From: Coniferiporia sulphurascens
Taxonomy: Eukaryota > Basidiomycota > Agaricomycetes > Hymenochaetales > Hymenochaetaceae
Direction: 5' to 3'
Length of the DNA: 64,000 nt
NCBI GenBank assembly: GCA_002794785.1
Contig: NBBA01000003.1
Span: 2,108,001 to 2,172,000, forward strand
Position numbers and translations under genes: made by a program. The notes below the pieces were generated by a model. The model saw nothing but the letters and a program-made list of their open reading frames with translations, made no database searches and had not been told where the DNA came from. Position 1 is the stretch's first letter, and each line of letters starts with the position of its first letter. Below are positions 8,528 through 18,800 of the stretch, piece after piece.

Positions 8528-10906
8528 ACTAACAAGCGGGACTGGCTGCCACCTAACCAATACAGGGGGTGCCAAGGACATTCAGTCTATGACGCTGCCC
8601 AACACCTCTTACAGATAGCAGAGAATGCCCATGCGAAGGGCCTTGTGTGCTTGGTATTAGCAGTTGACATACAGGGCTTCTTCGACTCGGTCCACCCCCG
8701 CCTCCTCCACCGGCAACTGCTGGAGCTCCAGTGCCCGCCAGACATGGCAGACTGGTGTCTCTCCTTCATGACGGACCAGCAGGTCGCAGTTGCCTTCGAC
8801 GGCACCACCCTCCCAACCACCCCAAAACCCGACCTCGGCACCCCTCAAGGATCGCCTGTCTCCCCCATCCTATCAACAATATTTGCGGGTGTGGTCCTCT
8901 GGCACTTTCAACAGACCAGCACTACCGCACTCGCATATGTTGATGACCACTTACTAATATGTGTCGGCCCCTCAGTAGCATCCAACTGCCACCGACTAGC
9001 CGATGCATATCACCAACTCGACAGTCTCTTTGGTGACATCAGCCTCAACATCGAAGCCGCCAAAACAGAGGCACTCCACTTTCACCCACCTCGGTGCCGA
9101 GTCAGCTATCATGGCTGGGACACCGCCGGGATCCAAATCGACCCCAACACCCTCATCCGACCCTCCCACCCACTGAGGTGGCTCGGGATTTGGTGGGACC
9201 CAGGCCTGACCTTCAAGCCCCATGTAGAGAGAATGTGCTCTAAGGGGCTCTCCACTCTCGCCGCCCTCTGCATCCTAGGTAACACCAAATGCGGAGTTTC
9301 GGCCCTCCTCCTCCGGCAACTATACACCAGCTGCGTCCGCTCCATCTTAGCATGGGGCGCCCCAGTCTGGTACCATGGCTGCCAACAGAAAACCCTAATA
9401 AACCGCCTCCAGTCTGTACAAAACACGGCCTGTCAGTGGATACTAGGTGTCTATAAGGGCACCTCCCCTTTTTCTACAAACTTTTTATGCTCAGTCCCTC
9501 CCCTATCTTTTTACTTCGAATATCTAAAAACATCCCACTCCCTGCACCTATGGCGCACCCCCCACTCTATTGGCCACAAATGTTTCCATAATGTAACTAA
9601 TAGACCTTTTTCCCTTTCTCTGCAGGTCCGAGTCCCCCAGGTACAACCGGTCCCTGCATACATGCACCCCCCCTGGACGGATCCCCTGGCCTTTACAAGT
9701 GGACAGGTCACTTTCACCCTCCCCTCCCTCCCGGTCACAGGGGACACACGCAAAGAGTTCGTGCAGGCTGCCCTAGACCTCAGCACCATCCCCCATCTCC
9801 AGGTCTTCATGGATGGCTCTCGCATCGGAACAGCCTCAGGATCTGCTATCTGCACTATGGTCGGCCAAACCAGACTCCAGTCTCGCCAACTCGCCTCCCC
9901 CACCTGCACCACAGCCATGGACGCAGAAATTTTTTCCCTTGCCACTGCACCTAGCTGGGCTGCGCACCGCCTCTGCACACATCTGCCTACTGCAACGGAC
10001 CTGTTCTTCATGTCCGATTTGCTGATGGCACTGAACCTCTTCTGCAACTGGGCCACTGTTCCAGGCGCCCATCTCCTCCACCTTTGGAAGGCAGGGGTTG
10101 AGACACTTCTGGACTCGCATCCAGATCTCACCATCCATTTCATGTGGTGTCCGGGCCACTCGGACGTCCCTGGAAACGAATGGGCTGATGACGAAGCGAA
10201 ACTCGCCACAGAGCTCCCCCCCTCGCACCTTGTGCCCTCCATATCTGCCCTAAAAGAAGTGGCCACCAAGACTCTGGTTGAACGGTGGACGCTATCCCTG
10301 GCCCGCCCTCTAGCCTCCACTGCTGACAAATATTTGGCCATACACAGCATCCCCTCCCAACGCCCATGGAAGTTGCTCACCCACTCCACAGACCACCTCT
10401 GCCACCACCTCTCTGCAGTAGCACAAGTCCTCTGCCATGCTGGTCCCTATGGGGGCTACTGGCTGAGCTTCGACTCAGCCTACCAACGCAGGCATGGCCT
10501 GATCTCCCACTGCAGGTGGCATAACCACCCACCATGGCCAGCGCAGATGACCGCCCACATTCTAGGCGGGTGTTCCACCTTCCAACCCTGGATTTGGCGC
10601 ATCTGGCTAGCCAAAATGCCTCTCCCAGCCCACCACTCAGAATGGGTGGAGGAAAACCTTATACCGGTTCTGCGCCATTGGCTTAGGCTGATGGGGCACC
10701 TGAACCGCCTTTCAGACAGAACTGCAGGCGCCATCCGCCTGGCTTTTGCCGCAATGGAGCTAGACAGCCACCCCACCGACGAGGACATGGACCTGGACCT
10801 CCTTAGGGACTACATGCACTGTATGCTCGGACCTTGTACCCAGGACTTGGACCTGGCTCTCTTGGAGCTCTCAGGTACACTCCCACCCCTTCTCTCAGAC
10901 CTGTGA
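8528..10906 (+). CDS. LINE-B ORF2 fragment: RT, RNase H and C-terminal domain, uninterrupted
   Basis: About 790 codons open to the stop at 10904-10906. RT: QGFFDSVHPRLLHRQLL, GTPQGSPVSPILSTIFAG, and catalytic AYVDDHLL near 8935. RNase H: FMDGSRIG (D), TAMDAEIFSL (E), MSDLLMAL (D) and CPGHSDVPGNEWAD (H, D). After RNase H comes the conserved GPYGGYWLSFDSAY block and a CX2HX11HX4C motif. Codons upstream to 8309 are open in the same frame but are antisense to host ORF1 and have no coding meaning. EN and the start of RT are missing, so the fragment has no native start. Confidence 0.9.
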   Translation, partial: TNKRDWLPPNQYRGCQGHSVYDAAQHLLQIAENAHAKGLVCLVLAVDIQGFFDSVHPRLLHRQLLELQCPPDMADWCLSFMTDQQVAVAFDGTTLPTTPKPDLGTPQGSPVSPILSTIFAGVVLWHFQQTSTTALAYVDDHLLICVGPSVASNCHRLADAYHQLDSLFGDISLNIEAAKTEALHFHPPRCRVSYHGWDTAGIQIDPNTLIRPSHPLRWLGIWWDPGLTFKPHVERMCSKGLSTLAALCILGNTKCGVSALLLRQLYTSCVRSILAWGAPVWYHGCQQKTLINRLQSVQNTACQWILGVYKGTSPFSTNFLCSVPPLSFYFEYLKTSHSLHLWRTPHSIGHKCFHNVTNRPFSLSLQVRVPQVQPVPAYMHPPWTDPLAFTSGQVTFTLPSLPVTGDTRKEFVQAALDLSTIPHLQVFMDGSRIGTASGSAICTMVGQTRLQSRQLASPTCTTAMDAEIFSLATAPSWAAHRLCTHLPTATDLFFMSDLLMALNLFCNWATVPGAHLLHLWKAGVETLLDSHPDLTIHFMWCPGHSDVPGNEWADDEAKLATELPPSHLVPSISALKEVATKTLVERWTLSLARPLASTADKYLAIHSIPSQRPWKLLTHSTDHLCHHLSAVAQVLCHAGPYGGYWLSFDSAYQRRHGLISHCRWHNHPPWPAQMTAHILGGCSTFQPWIWRIWLAKMPLPAHHSEWVEENLIPVLRHWLRLMGHLNRLSDRTAGAIRLAFAAMELDSHPTDEDMDLDLLRDYMHCMLGPCTQDLDLALLELSGTLPPLLSDL

Positions 10907-11197
10907 CCACCTTTCGGACTCCTAATCGTATGTCCTGGCCGGTGCTCTCACCCTCCCATTCCCCATTCTAAGCTACCTCTTTTGCCTGCACTCGTCCGTT
11001 TGGTATTGTTGTAGTGATATGTATTCCTCCTTCTTTGTTGCTATACTAATAGGGGCCCTTCACACTTTGGCACCCTTCAGGGAGCAGGGCCCCCACCCAG
11101 TTTTGTGCATTGCACGATGACGGGCACCTCCGTTGTTATGTAGTTAGGGCCCCCCCTTCGGGGGGGCAGCTTGTAATTATGTAATACTGCAGGAATA

Positions 11198-11239
<42 letters not shown>
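10907..11239 (+). other. LINE-B 3' UTR with tail
   Basis: About 240 bp of UTR, then the C7-TTC-G7 hairpin (11150-11166), the invariant block GCAGCTTGTAATTATG with TAATACTGCAGG, and the microsatellite tail. The same order closes every LINE-B copy in the window and both chimeric elements. It is the likely RT recognition site for target-primed reverse transcription. Confidence 0.8.
11150..11166 (+). other. 3'-end hairpin with cUUCGg tetraloop
   Basis: Seven C, TTC, seven G; equivalently a six-pair G-C stem closed by the extra-stable C(UUCG)G loop. The same hairpin lies in 13 of the 16 LINE-B-type 3' ends found, with its loop CpG often mutated. Confidence 0.75.
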
Positions 11240-11240
<1 letters not shown>

Positions 11241-11250
11241 GCAGGTGCAA

Positions 11251-11874
11251 CAAGGTCCCACAGTGTTAGAACCAAGGTGGGTTCCTTGGCATACATTTTG
11301 GGTGGGGGTGGTGGTTGCCGGACTTTCTTCGCCTTCTTTGCTGGGGCTGTCTGGGCTGCCGGGGGCTGGGGGAGGTTAGCTGCTATTGCCGCTAACTGGG
11401 CGTATGTCATAGGGGCTCCTGCCGGCATGACTTTCGCCACGGCCTCTAGCTGAGCCGGGGTAATGGTTGTGGCAACCGGTGCCACAGTAGTGGGAGCGGG
11501 GTTGGAGCCTCCCACATTGGTGGGAGTCTGCTGAGGGGCCTGTGGTGGCTGCGGAGCAGGGCATGAGGCCAAGGAGGATACCTGCCAGGTGAGGTTCCCT
11601 ATGTCGACCAAGAGGCATTTGACGATGTCCGCCAACACTGTGATCTGTGAATCGGGAGGGGTAGGTTGGACTTGAGCCTGCGGTTTGTTCCTGGTGCTGA
11701 ATACAAACGGGGCTTTGAAGGCTGAGGAGAAGGGTGTGCCAATGGAGATTCACGCCCCCATCATGGACTGGGCATATACCTGTTCCACCGAGCAGGTGGC
11801 TATGTGGTCGGGGTCATCCTGTTCTTGCGTCCGGTAAGCTGTCGACAAGGCTTTGTGGCTAAGGGCTGTTAGCC
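11251..11874 (-). pseudogene. Host A ORF1, middle part
   Basis: Minus-strand gag-like ORF1 segment between insertions a and g. Readable text includes CPAPQPPQAPQQTPTNVGG, TPAQLEAVAKVMPAGAPM and TYAQLAAIAANLPQPPAA, then a basic patch (PAKKAKKVRQPPPPPKMYAK) and TLVLTLWDLVAPA, where it continues in frame at 8525 beyond LINE a. The upstream part (11640-11874) needs frame changes. Confidence 0.75.
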
Positions 11875-11887
11875 TTCCTAGGAACAC

Positions 11888-14800
11888 TTTTTTATTTATT
11901 TTTAAATTATTCCTGCAGTATTACATAATTACAAGCTGCCCCCCCAAAGGGGGGGCCCTAACTACATAAAAACAGAGGTGCCCATCATCGTGCAATGCAC
12001 AAAACTGGGTGGGGGCCCTGCTCCCCAGAGGGAGCCAAAGTGGGAAGGGCCCCTATTAGTAAGTCGAACCGAAAGAGGGAGGAATACATGTCACTACAGC
12101 CAAGCCAAATGGACGACATCAGGCAAAAGGGGGTAGCTTAGAATTGGAAAGGGGGGGCAAGAGTGCTGGCTGGGATGTATCCAGGGGAATCCGAAGGGCA
12201 GGCACTATTCTAGCAGGAAGGGAGGGAGCATACCTGATAGCTCCAAGAGAGCTGGGTCCAGGTCCTGGGTACAGGGTCCAAGCATACGTCTCATGAAGTC
12301 CCTGAGGAGGTCCAAGTCCATATCTTCGTTGGTCAGGTGCCCCTCCAGCTCCATTGCGGTGAACGCCAAGCGGATGGAGGCAGAGGTGCGGTCGGAGAGG
12401 CGGTTAAGGTGCCCTGTCAGCTTGAGCCAACAGCACAAAACCTGGAGGTGGTTTTCATCGGCCCATTCAGTGTGGTGGGTCAGAAGTGGGTCACGGGGGG
12501 GCCAGACCTTGCAGATCCATGGTCGGAAAGTGCGACATCCACCCAGTACATGGGCGGTCGACTGGGCCAGCCAGGGGGGGTGGTTGTGCCATCGGCAGTG
12601 CAAGATCAGGCCGTGCCTGTGTTGGTAGGCTGAGTCAAAGCTCAGCCAGTAGCCCCCATAGGGACCGGCACGGCAGAGAACCTGGGCGACTGCGGAGAGC
12701 TCCTGGTGAGGGTGGTCGACCAACTGCATCATAAGCTTTCAGGGACGTCGAGAAGGGACGCCATTGACAGCTAGGTATTTGTTGGCTGTTGAGGCAAGGG
12801 GATGTGTGAGAGAGAGGGACCATCGCTCCATGAGGGTGTTGATGGTGGCCTCTTTCAGTGTGGAGGTGGGGGGTGCAAGGGGAGACAGGGGGAGATTCAT
12901 TGCGAACTTCGCCTCGTGGTCTGCCCATTCATTTCCGGGGATGTCGGAATGACCCAGACACCATACAAAGTGAATGGAAAGATCCAGGTATGAGTCCAGT
13001 AGAGTCTGGACCCCTGCCTTCCATTGGTGGAGGAGGTGTGCACCTGAGATTGGCGCCCATGTGCGGATCAGGTGGAGTGCTGTCAGTGAATCTGACAGGA
13101 AGAAGATGTCGGATGCAACAGGCAGGTGCTCCCAGAGGTGGTGTGCAGCCCAGCTTGGTGCAGAGGTGAGAGAGAAAATTTCCGCATCCATAGCTGTTGC
13201 ACAGGTGGGGGAGGCAAGCCGGTGCGATTTTAGGCAGGTGAGGCCTTCCATGGCACAGACTGCTGAACCAGACTTTGCACCAATGCGGGAGCCATCCATG
13301 AAAACCTGGAGATGGGGGAGGGTGCTCAGAGAGCATGTGGTGCCCACAAATTCCTTGCGGGTGTCTTCACTGACTGGAGTGATAGGAGTGGCAAACAAGA
13401 CTTGTTCATTCGTAAATGCCAGAGGATCTGTCCATGGGGGATGAGTGTATGCAGGGACCAGTTGTACCCAAGGGACCCGGGCCTGCAGAGAAGTGGAAAA
13501 GGGGCGGTTAGTTACGGATTTATAATATCATTTTCTACCGACAGAATGCAGGGTGCGCCAGAGGCACAGAGAATGGAGAGTCTTAGCATATTCAAAATAG
13601 TAAGAAAGGGGGGGAAGGGAACAAAGAAAATTTGTGGAGAAGGGGGAGGTGCCTTTATAGATGCCCAGAATCCATCTACATGCCGCGCTTTGCACAGCCT
13701 GCAGGTGGCTTACTAGTGTTTTTTGGCGCTGGCCATGGTACCAAACTGGGGCGCCCCATGTGAGAATGGAGCGGACGCAGGCGGTGTACAGTCGACAGAG
13801 GAGGAGGGCCGAGATTCCGCGTTCTGTGTTACCGAGAATGCGGAGGGTGGCAAGCGTGGAGAGGCCCTTGGAGTGCATGCGTTCTACATGGGCCTTGAAT
13901 GTGAGGGCGGGGTCCCACCATATTCCCAGCCAACGAAGTGAGATAGAAGGTCGGATTAGCGTGGTGGGGGCGACCCAGACCCTGGTGGTGGCCCAGTTGG
14001 TATAGGCGGCTGAACAGTGTCGAGGTGGGTGGAAGTGTTGGCACTCCGTTTTGGCGGCTTCAATGTTGAGACCGATGGCGCCAAAGTGGGCATTGAGTTG
14101 GTGGTAGGCGTTAGACAATTGCTGGCAGTTGGATGCCATGCTGGGTCCGATGCACACTAGAAGGTGGTCATCAATGTACACGAGGGCAGTGGTGCCGGTT
14201 TGGTGAAATTTCCAGAGGACCACGCCTGCGAATATAGTCACGAGGATTGGAGATACCGGCGACCCTTGGGGGGTGCCGAGGTCGGGTTTCTGGGCAGTTG
14301 GGAGGGTGGTGCCATCGAAAGCGATGGCTACCTGCCGATCCATCATGAAGGACAAACACCAGTCAGCCATGTCTGGCAGGCACTGGAGGTCCAGCAGTTG
14401 TCAGTGGAGGAGTTGTGGGTTTACCGAGTCAAAGAAGCCTTGTATGTTGACCATGAGGACCGAACATATGCGTCCCTCGGCATGGGCTCTTTCCGCAATC
14501 TGTAGGAGGTGCTGGGCGGCGTCATAGACAGAGTGTCCTTGACGCCCCCCATATTGGTTAGGTGGCAACCAGTCTCTTGTGTTAGCGAGGAACTGGAGCC
14601 AGTTAGCTATAATCTTTTCAAGGAGTTTCCCAAGGGTCTCCTCGAGGGAGATGGGCCGATATGAGCGCAGCGAGAAGGGGTCCTTCTTGTTTGGCTTCCG
14701 GAGCATCACCACTTTTGCTGACTGCCAGCACTTAGGGTGGTGTCCCATGCGCAGACAGTCGCTGAAAAGGGCAAGGATCTCCTCAGGGTAAGCGTCTACT

Positions 14801-15173
14801 ACCCATTTTAGAGGGCGGTATCCGATCCCCAAGAGGCCCGGAGCCGACAAGTTGGAGGTGTTGGCCAGTGCCCCCGTAAGCTCCGTGAGGAGGATGGGCG
14901 GGGCAGCTGGTTGGGGAGGGGGTGGTGGAATGTCGGCCGCTTGTCGGGGTGGCAGGGGCATGAAAAAAGTGGTGCAAAAGAGCTCACCTTTCTCATCGTT
15001 GGATTGGGTGAAGGTGCCATCTCGCTTTTTGAGCGAGGGGATCGGTGTAGGTTGGTTGCCGAGGCCTCGTTTGGCCCAGCCCCAGATGTTGGAGGTGTCT
15101 GCTTGGTCTGCTTGCTTGGTGTAGAAATTTCGCTTCGCAGCCCAGATGCCCCACTTAAAAGCACGGTGGGCGG
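11888..15173 (-). mobile_element. LINE-B copy g, 5'-truncated, inserted in host A ORF1
   Basis: 3286 bp, with an A/T-rich tail at the left end (from 11888) and truncation in the EN-RT linker at 15173. The 13-bp target duplication TTCCTAGGAACAC (11875-11887 and 15174-15186) is perfect, and host text is continuous across it. The hairpin loop has decayed to TTTG. Confidence 0.95.
12205..15173 (-). pseudogene. LINE-B g ORF2: linker, RT, RNase H, C-terminal domain
   Basis: One reading frame of about 990 codons with three TGA codons (14403-14401, 13530-13528, 12741-12739). Each sits where relatives have arginine and each is explained by CGA to TGA; there is no frameshift. Contents: linker AHRAFKWGIWAAKRNFY, KLLEKIIANW, GTPQGSPVSPILVT, VYIDDHLL (the usual YVDD is YIDD here), FMDGSRIGAKSG, TAMDAEIFSL, CLGHSDIPGNEWAD and the GPYGGYWLSF block. 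Upstream, across the target duplication, the frame stays open into host A ORF1, giving a 331-codon ORF1-RT fusion (15396-14401) made by the insertion. Confidence 0.88.
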
Positions 15174-15186
15174 TTCCTAGGAACAC

Positions 15187-15505
15187 TGCTGTCACTTGTA
15201 CAACCGTAGTGGAGCTGGCGGCCTCTTCAATCTCGGCCTTGAGGGTTTTGAGGGCCCTCTCGACGTTTGGTGCGAAGTCAGTCAGAGCTCTGACGAACTC
15301 CGAGGTGACTGGCCGGTTGCAAGGGGTCTTGGGGGAGAGGACATCAGCATTGCGTTTGCCCATCGATGGTGGGGGTGTATGCAGGTCATCCCGCATCTGG
15401 TTGTCTTGCTCCTGCCCCAGTATGTTCTGGGCTCAGGCAACATCGAGGGCGATCTGTGATCCTTGCTGCAGCCACTAATTAAGGTCGCCTAGAGGGATTT
15501 CGCCC
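15187..15505 (-). pseudogene. Host A ORF1, N-terminal part
   Basis: Encodes the LINE-A ORF1 segment MRDDLHTPPPSMGKRNADV, then LSPKTPCNRPVTSEFVRALTD and FAPNVERALKTLKAEIEEA, a helical stretch that may oligomerise. It matches Q at 32200-32400. Right of 15396 the frame is broken. It resumes beyond LINE h at 21937. Confidence 0.75.
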
Positions 15506-15822
15506 TTTCTTTTATTTTTTATTTTTATTATTCCTGCAGTTTTACATAATTACAAGCTGCCCCCCTGAAGGGGGGCCCTAACTACATAAAAGATGGAGGT
15601 GCCCATCATTGCGCATTGCACAAAACTGGGTGGGGGCTCTGCTCCCTGTGGGGTGCCGATGTGTGTAGAGCCCCTATTGAATAAAAGAGATGCAAGAAGG
15701 AGGGATACATATCGCTACAAACAAACCATGTGGTTAAGGGCAGGTAACAGTAGGAAGCTTAGAAAAGGAAAGGGGGGGCGAGAGCACCGGCCGAGACGTA
15801 TCAAAGGGATTCTGAAAGGCAG

Positions 15823-18800
15823 TCACTGTTCGGGCAGGAAGGGAGGAAGCGTACCTGATAGCTCCATAAGGGCTGGGTCCGAGTCCTGGGTTCGGGTTCT
15901 GAGCATACAACACATGTAATCCCATAGGGGGTCCAGGTCCATATCCTCGTTGGTGGGGTGGCCATCAAGGTCCATTGTGGCAAAAGCCAGCTGGATGGCG
16001 CCTGCGGCGCAGTTGGATAGGTGGTTCAGGTGCCCTGTCAGCTTGAGCCAATGGCGCAGAACCAGGAGGCGGTTTTCATCAGCCCACTCTGAGTGGTGGA
16101 CTGGGAGGGGGTCCCAAGGTGGCCACACGCGTCGTATCCACAGATGGAAGGTACTGCAGCCGCCTAGTATGTGAGCAGTCGACTGCACGGGCCATGGGGG
16201 GTGGTTGTGCCACCTGCAGTGTGAAATCAGGCTGTGCCTGTGCCAGTAGGCTGAGTCAAAACTCAGCCAGTATCCCCCGTAGGGACCGGCATGGCAGAGG
16301 ACCTGCGCAACTGCGGATAGCTCGCTTCGAGGGTGGTCAACTGAATGCATAATAAGCTTTCGAGGTCGGTGTGATGGGAGGCTGTGAACTGCCAGGTACT
16401 TGTCGGCAGTTGAGGCGAGGGGGCAGGCTAGTGAATGAGTCCATCGCTCCATAAGAGTGCGGACAGCGAGTTCCTTTAGTGCAGAGGTGGATGGTTTGAG
16501 GTCGGATGGGGGGAGCTCCGTCGCCAGCTTCGCTTCCGCATCAGCCCATTCATTGCCAGGGATGTCCGAGTGACCGGGGCACCATACGAAATGAATGGTG
16601 AGCTGGGGGTATGAGTCCAGCAGAGTCTCCACACCCACTTTCCAAATGTGGAGGAGGTGGGTGCTGGGGGCGGTGGCCCATGTGCGGAAAAGGTGGAGGG
16701 CGGTCAGCGAATCGGACAGAAAGAAGATGTCTGATGCAACCCGCAGCTGTGCTGGGATGCAGTGTGCTACCCAGCCCAGTGCTGTGGTGAGTGAGAATTC
16801 CTCGGCATCTGTGGCTGTGGCACAGGTGGGGGACTCCAGTCGACATGACCGGAGTCGGGTGTGGCCGAGCATAGTGCAGATGGCCGAACCCGACTTATTG
16901 TCAATGCGGGAGCCATCTGTGAATACCTGAATGTGGGGGGTGGAGCCAAGTTGGCACGCAGCCACTACAAAAGACTTTCATGTGTCGGCACTGACCAGGG
17001 TGGCAGGGGTGGTGAAACGAACCCGGCCCTGAGAGAAGGCCAGAGGATCCGTCCATGGGGGATGCGTGTATGCAGGGACTTGTTGAACCCGGGGGGCTCA
17101 GACCTGCAGAGAAAGGGAGAAAGGTCTGTTAGCTACGTTTTTAAAAAGTTTATGGCCAATAGAGTGAGGGGTGCACCATAGGTGTAGAGAATGGGTAGTC
17201 TTTATATATTCGAAATAGAAAGAGAGAGGGGGAACTGAGCAAAGAAAATTCGTTGAATGGGGGGAGGCACCCTTAAAGACACCCAGGATCCAGCGGCATG
17301 CTGTATTTTGTACAGTCTGGAGGCGGTTTACCAAGGTTTTTTGGTGGCAGCCGTGGTACCATACTGGTGACCCCCATGAAAGGACGGAGCGGACGCAGGA
17401 GGTGTATAGGCGGCAGAGGAGAAGGGCTGAGATTCCACATTGGGTGTTACCCAGGATGTGGAGGGCAGCAAGTGTGGACAGCCCTTTGGAGCGCATGCGC
17501 TCAATGTGTGGCTTGAAGGAGAGGCCTGGGTCCCACCATATCCCCAACCACTGGAGTGGGATTGAGGGGCGGATCAGGGTGTTGGGGTCGACCTGTACCC
17601 CAGCCATGTCCCAGCCGTCATAGCCGGTGTGTCGCCGAGGAGGGTGAAAGTGGAGGCACTCTGTCTTGGCTGCTTTGATGTTGAGACCAATGGTGCCAAA
17701 GAGGGTGTCGAGTTGTTGGTAGGCACGGGCTAGGGCGCAGCAGTTGGATGCCACTGAGGGACCTATGCAAATGAGTAAGTGGTCATCAACATATGCCAGG
17801 GCGGTGGTGCCAGCTTGGTGAAAGCACCGGAGGACCACCCCCGCAAATATAGTTGACAAGATGGGGGAGACAGGCAATCCCTGTGGGGTGCCGAAGTCAG
17901 GTTTGGGGGCAGTAGGGAGGGTGGTGCCATCGAAGGCGACAGCAACCTGCCGGTCCGTCATGAAGGACAAACACCAATTGGCCATGTTCGGCGCACAATG
18001 GAGGTCCAACAATTGTCGGTGGAGGAGCTGAGGATGCACCAAGTCGAAAAAGCCCTGTATGTCAACTGCGAGGACCGAACAAACACGGCCTTCTGAGTGA
18101 GTGCATTCCACAATCTGTAAGAGGTGTTGGGCAGCATCGTAGACCGAATGGCCCTGATGCCCCCCATATTGGTTAGGTGGCAACCAGTCCCTCATGTTAG
18201 CGAGGTACTGGAGCCAGTTAGCGATTATTTTCTCCAGGAGTTTCCCTAAGGTCTCCTCGAGGGTGATGGGCTGGTATGATCACAGTGAGAATGGGTCCTT
18301 CTTGTTTGGCTTCCTGAGCATTACTACTTTTGCCACCTGCCAGCACTCGGGGTGATGCCCCAAGCACAGACAGTCATTGAAAAGTGTAAGTATCTCGTTA
18401 GGGTAGGCCTCCACCACCCATTTCAGGGGGTGGTAACCTATCCCCGAGAGGCCCAGAGCTGACAAGTTGGATGTGTCGGACAGTGCCCCCATGAGCTCTG
18501 TGAGGAGTATGGGTGGGGCAGCTGGTTGAGGTGGTGGCAGCAGGGTATTGGCTGCTGCCTGGAGTGGGGGGGACATGAAGAAAGTGTTGCAGAAGAGCTC
18601 ACCTTTCTTGTCATCCATTTGTGTGAAGGTGCCGTCTCGCTTTTTTAGCGATGGGATGGGAGTAGGTCGGTTGCCAAGGCCGCGTTTAGCCCAGTTCCAG
18701 ATTTTGGAGGTGTCCGCTTCCGATGCCTGGTTGGCGTAGAACTGCCGTTTGGCAGTCCTAATGCCCCTTTTGAAGGCATGTCGGGCTGCTAATCGCTGGA

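Larger units (their letters stand above)
8526..11239 (+). mobile_element. LINE-B copy a, 5'-truncated, inserted in host A ORF1
   Basis: Plus strand, starting inside RT (the codons for RDWLPPNQY) and ending with the LINE 3' UTR, GC hairpin and an (AAT)n tail of about 40 bases. The 11-bp target duplication AGCAGGTGCAA (8515-8525 and 11240-11250) is perfect. Of the LINE copies here it is the least decayed: its part of ORF2 has no stop or frameshift and its hairpin keeps the TTCG loop. Confidence 0.93.

Noticed and set aside
9600..9640. Pyrimidine tract followed by CAG|GT between RT and RNase H, like an intron 3' splice site (also near 17100, 28390, 55100)
   Set aside because: In copy a the frame reads straight through as conserved protein (PFSLSLQVRVPQVQ), and no 5' splice partner or break is needed. 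The stop after SLQV in h is a CGA-to-TGA change.
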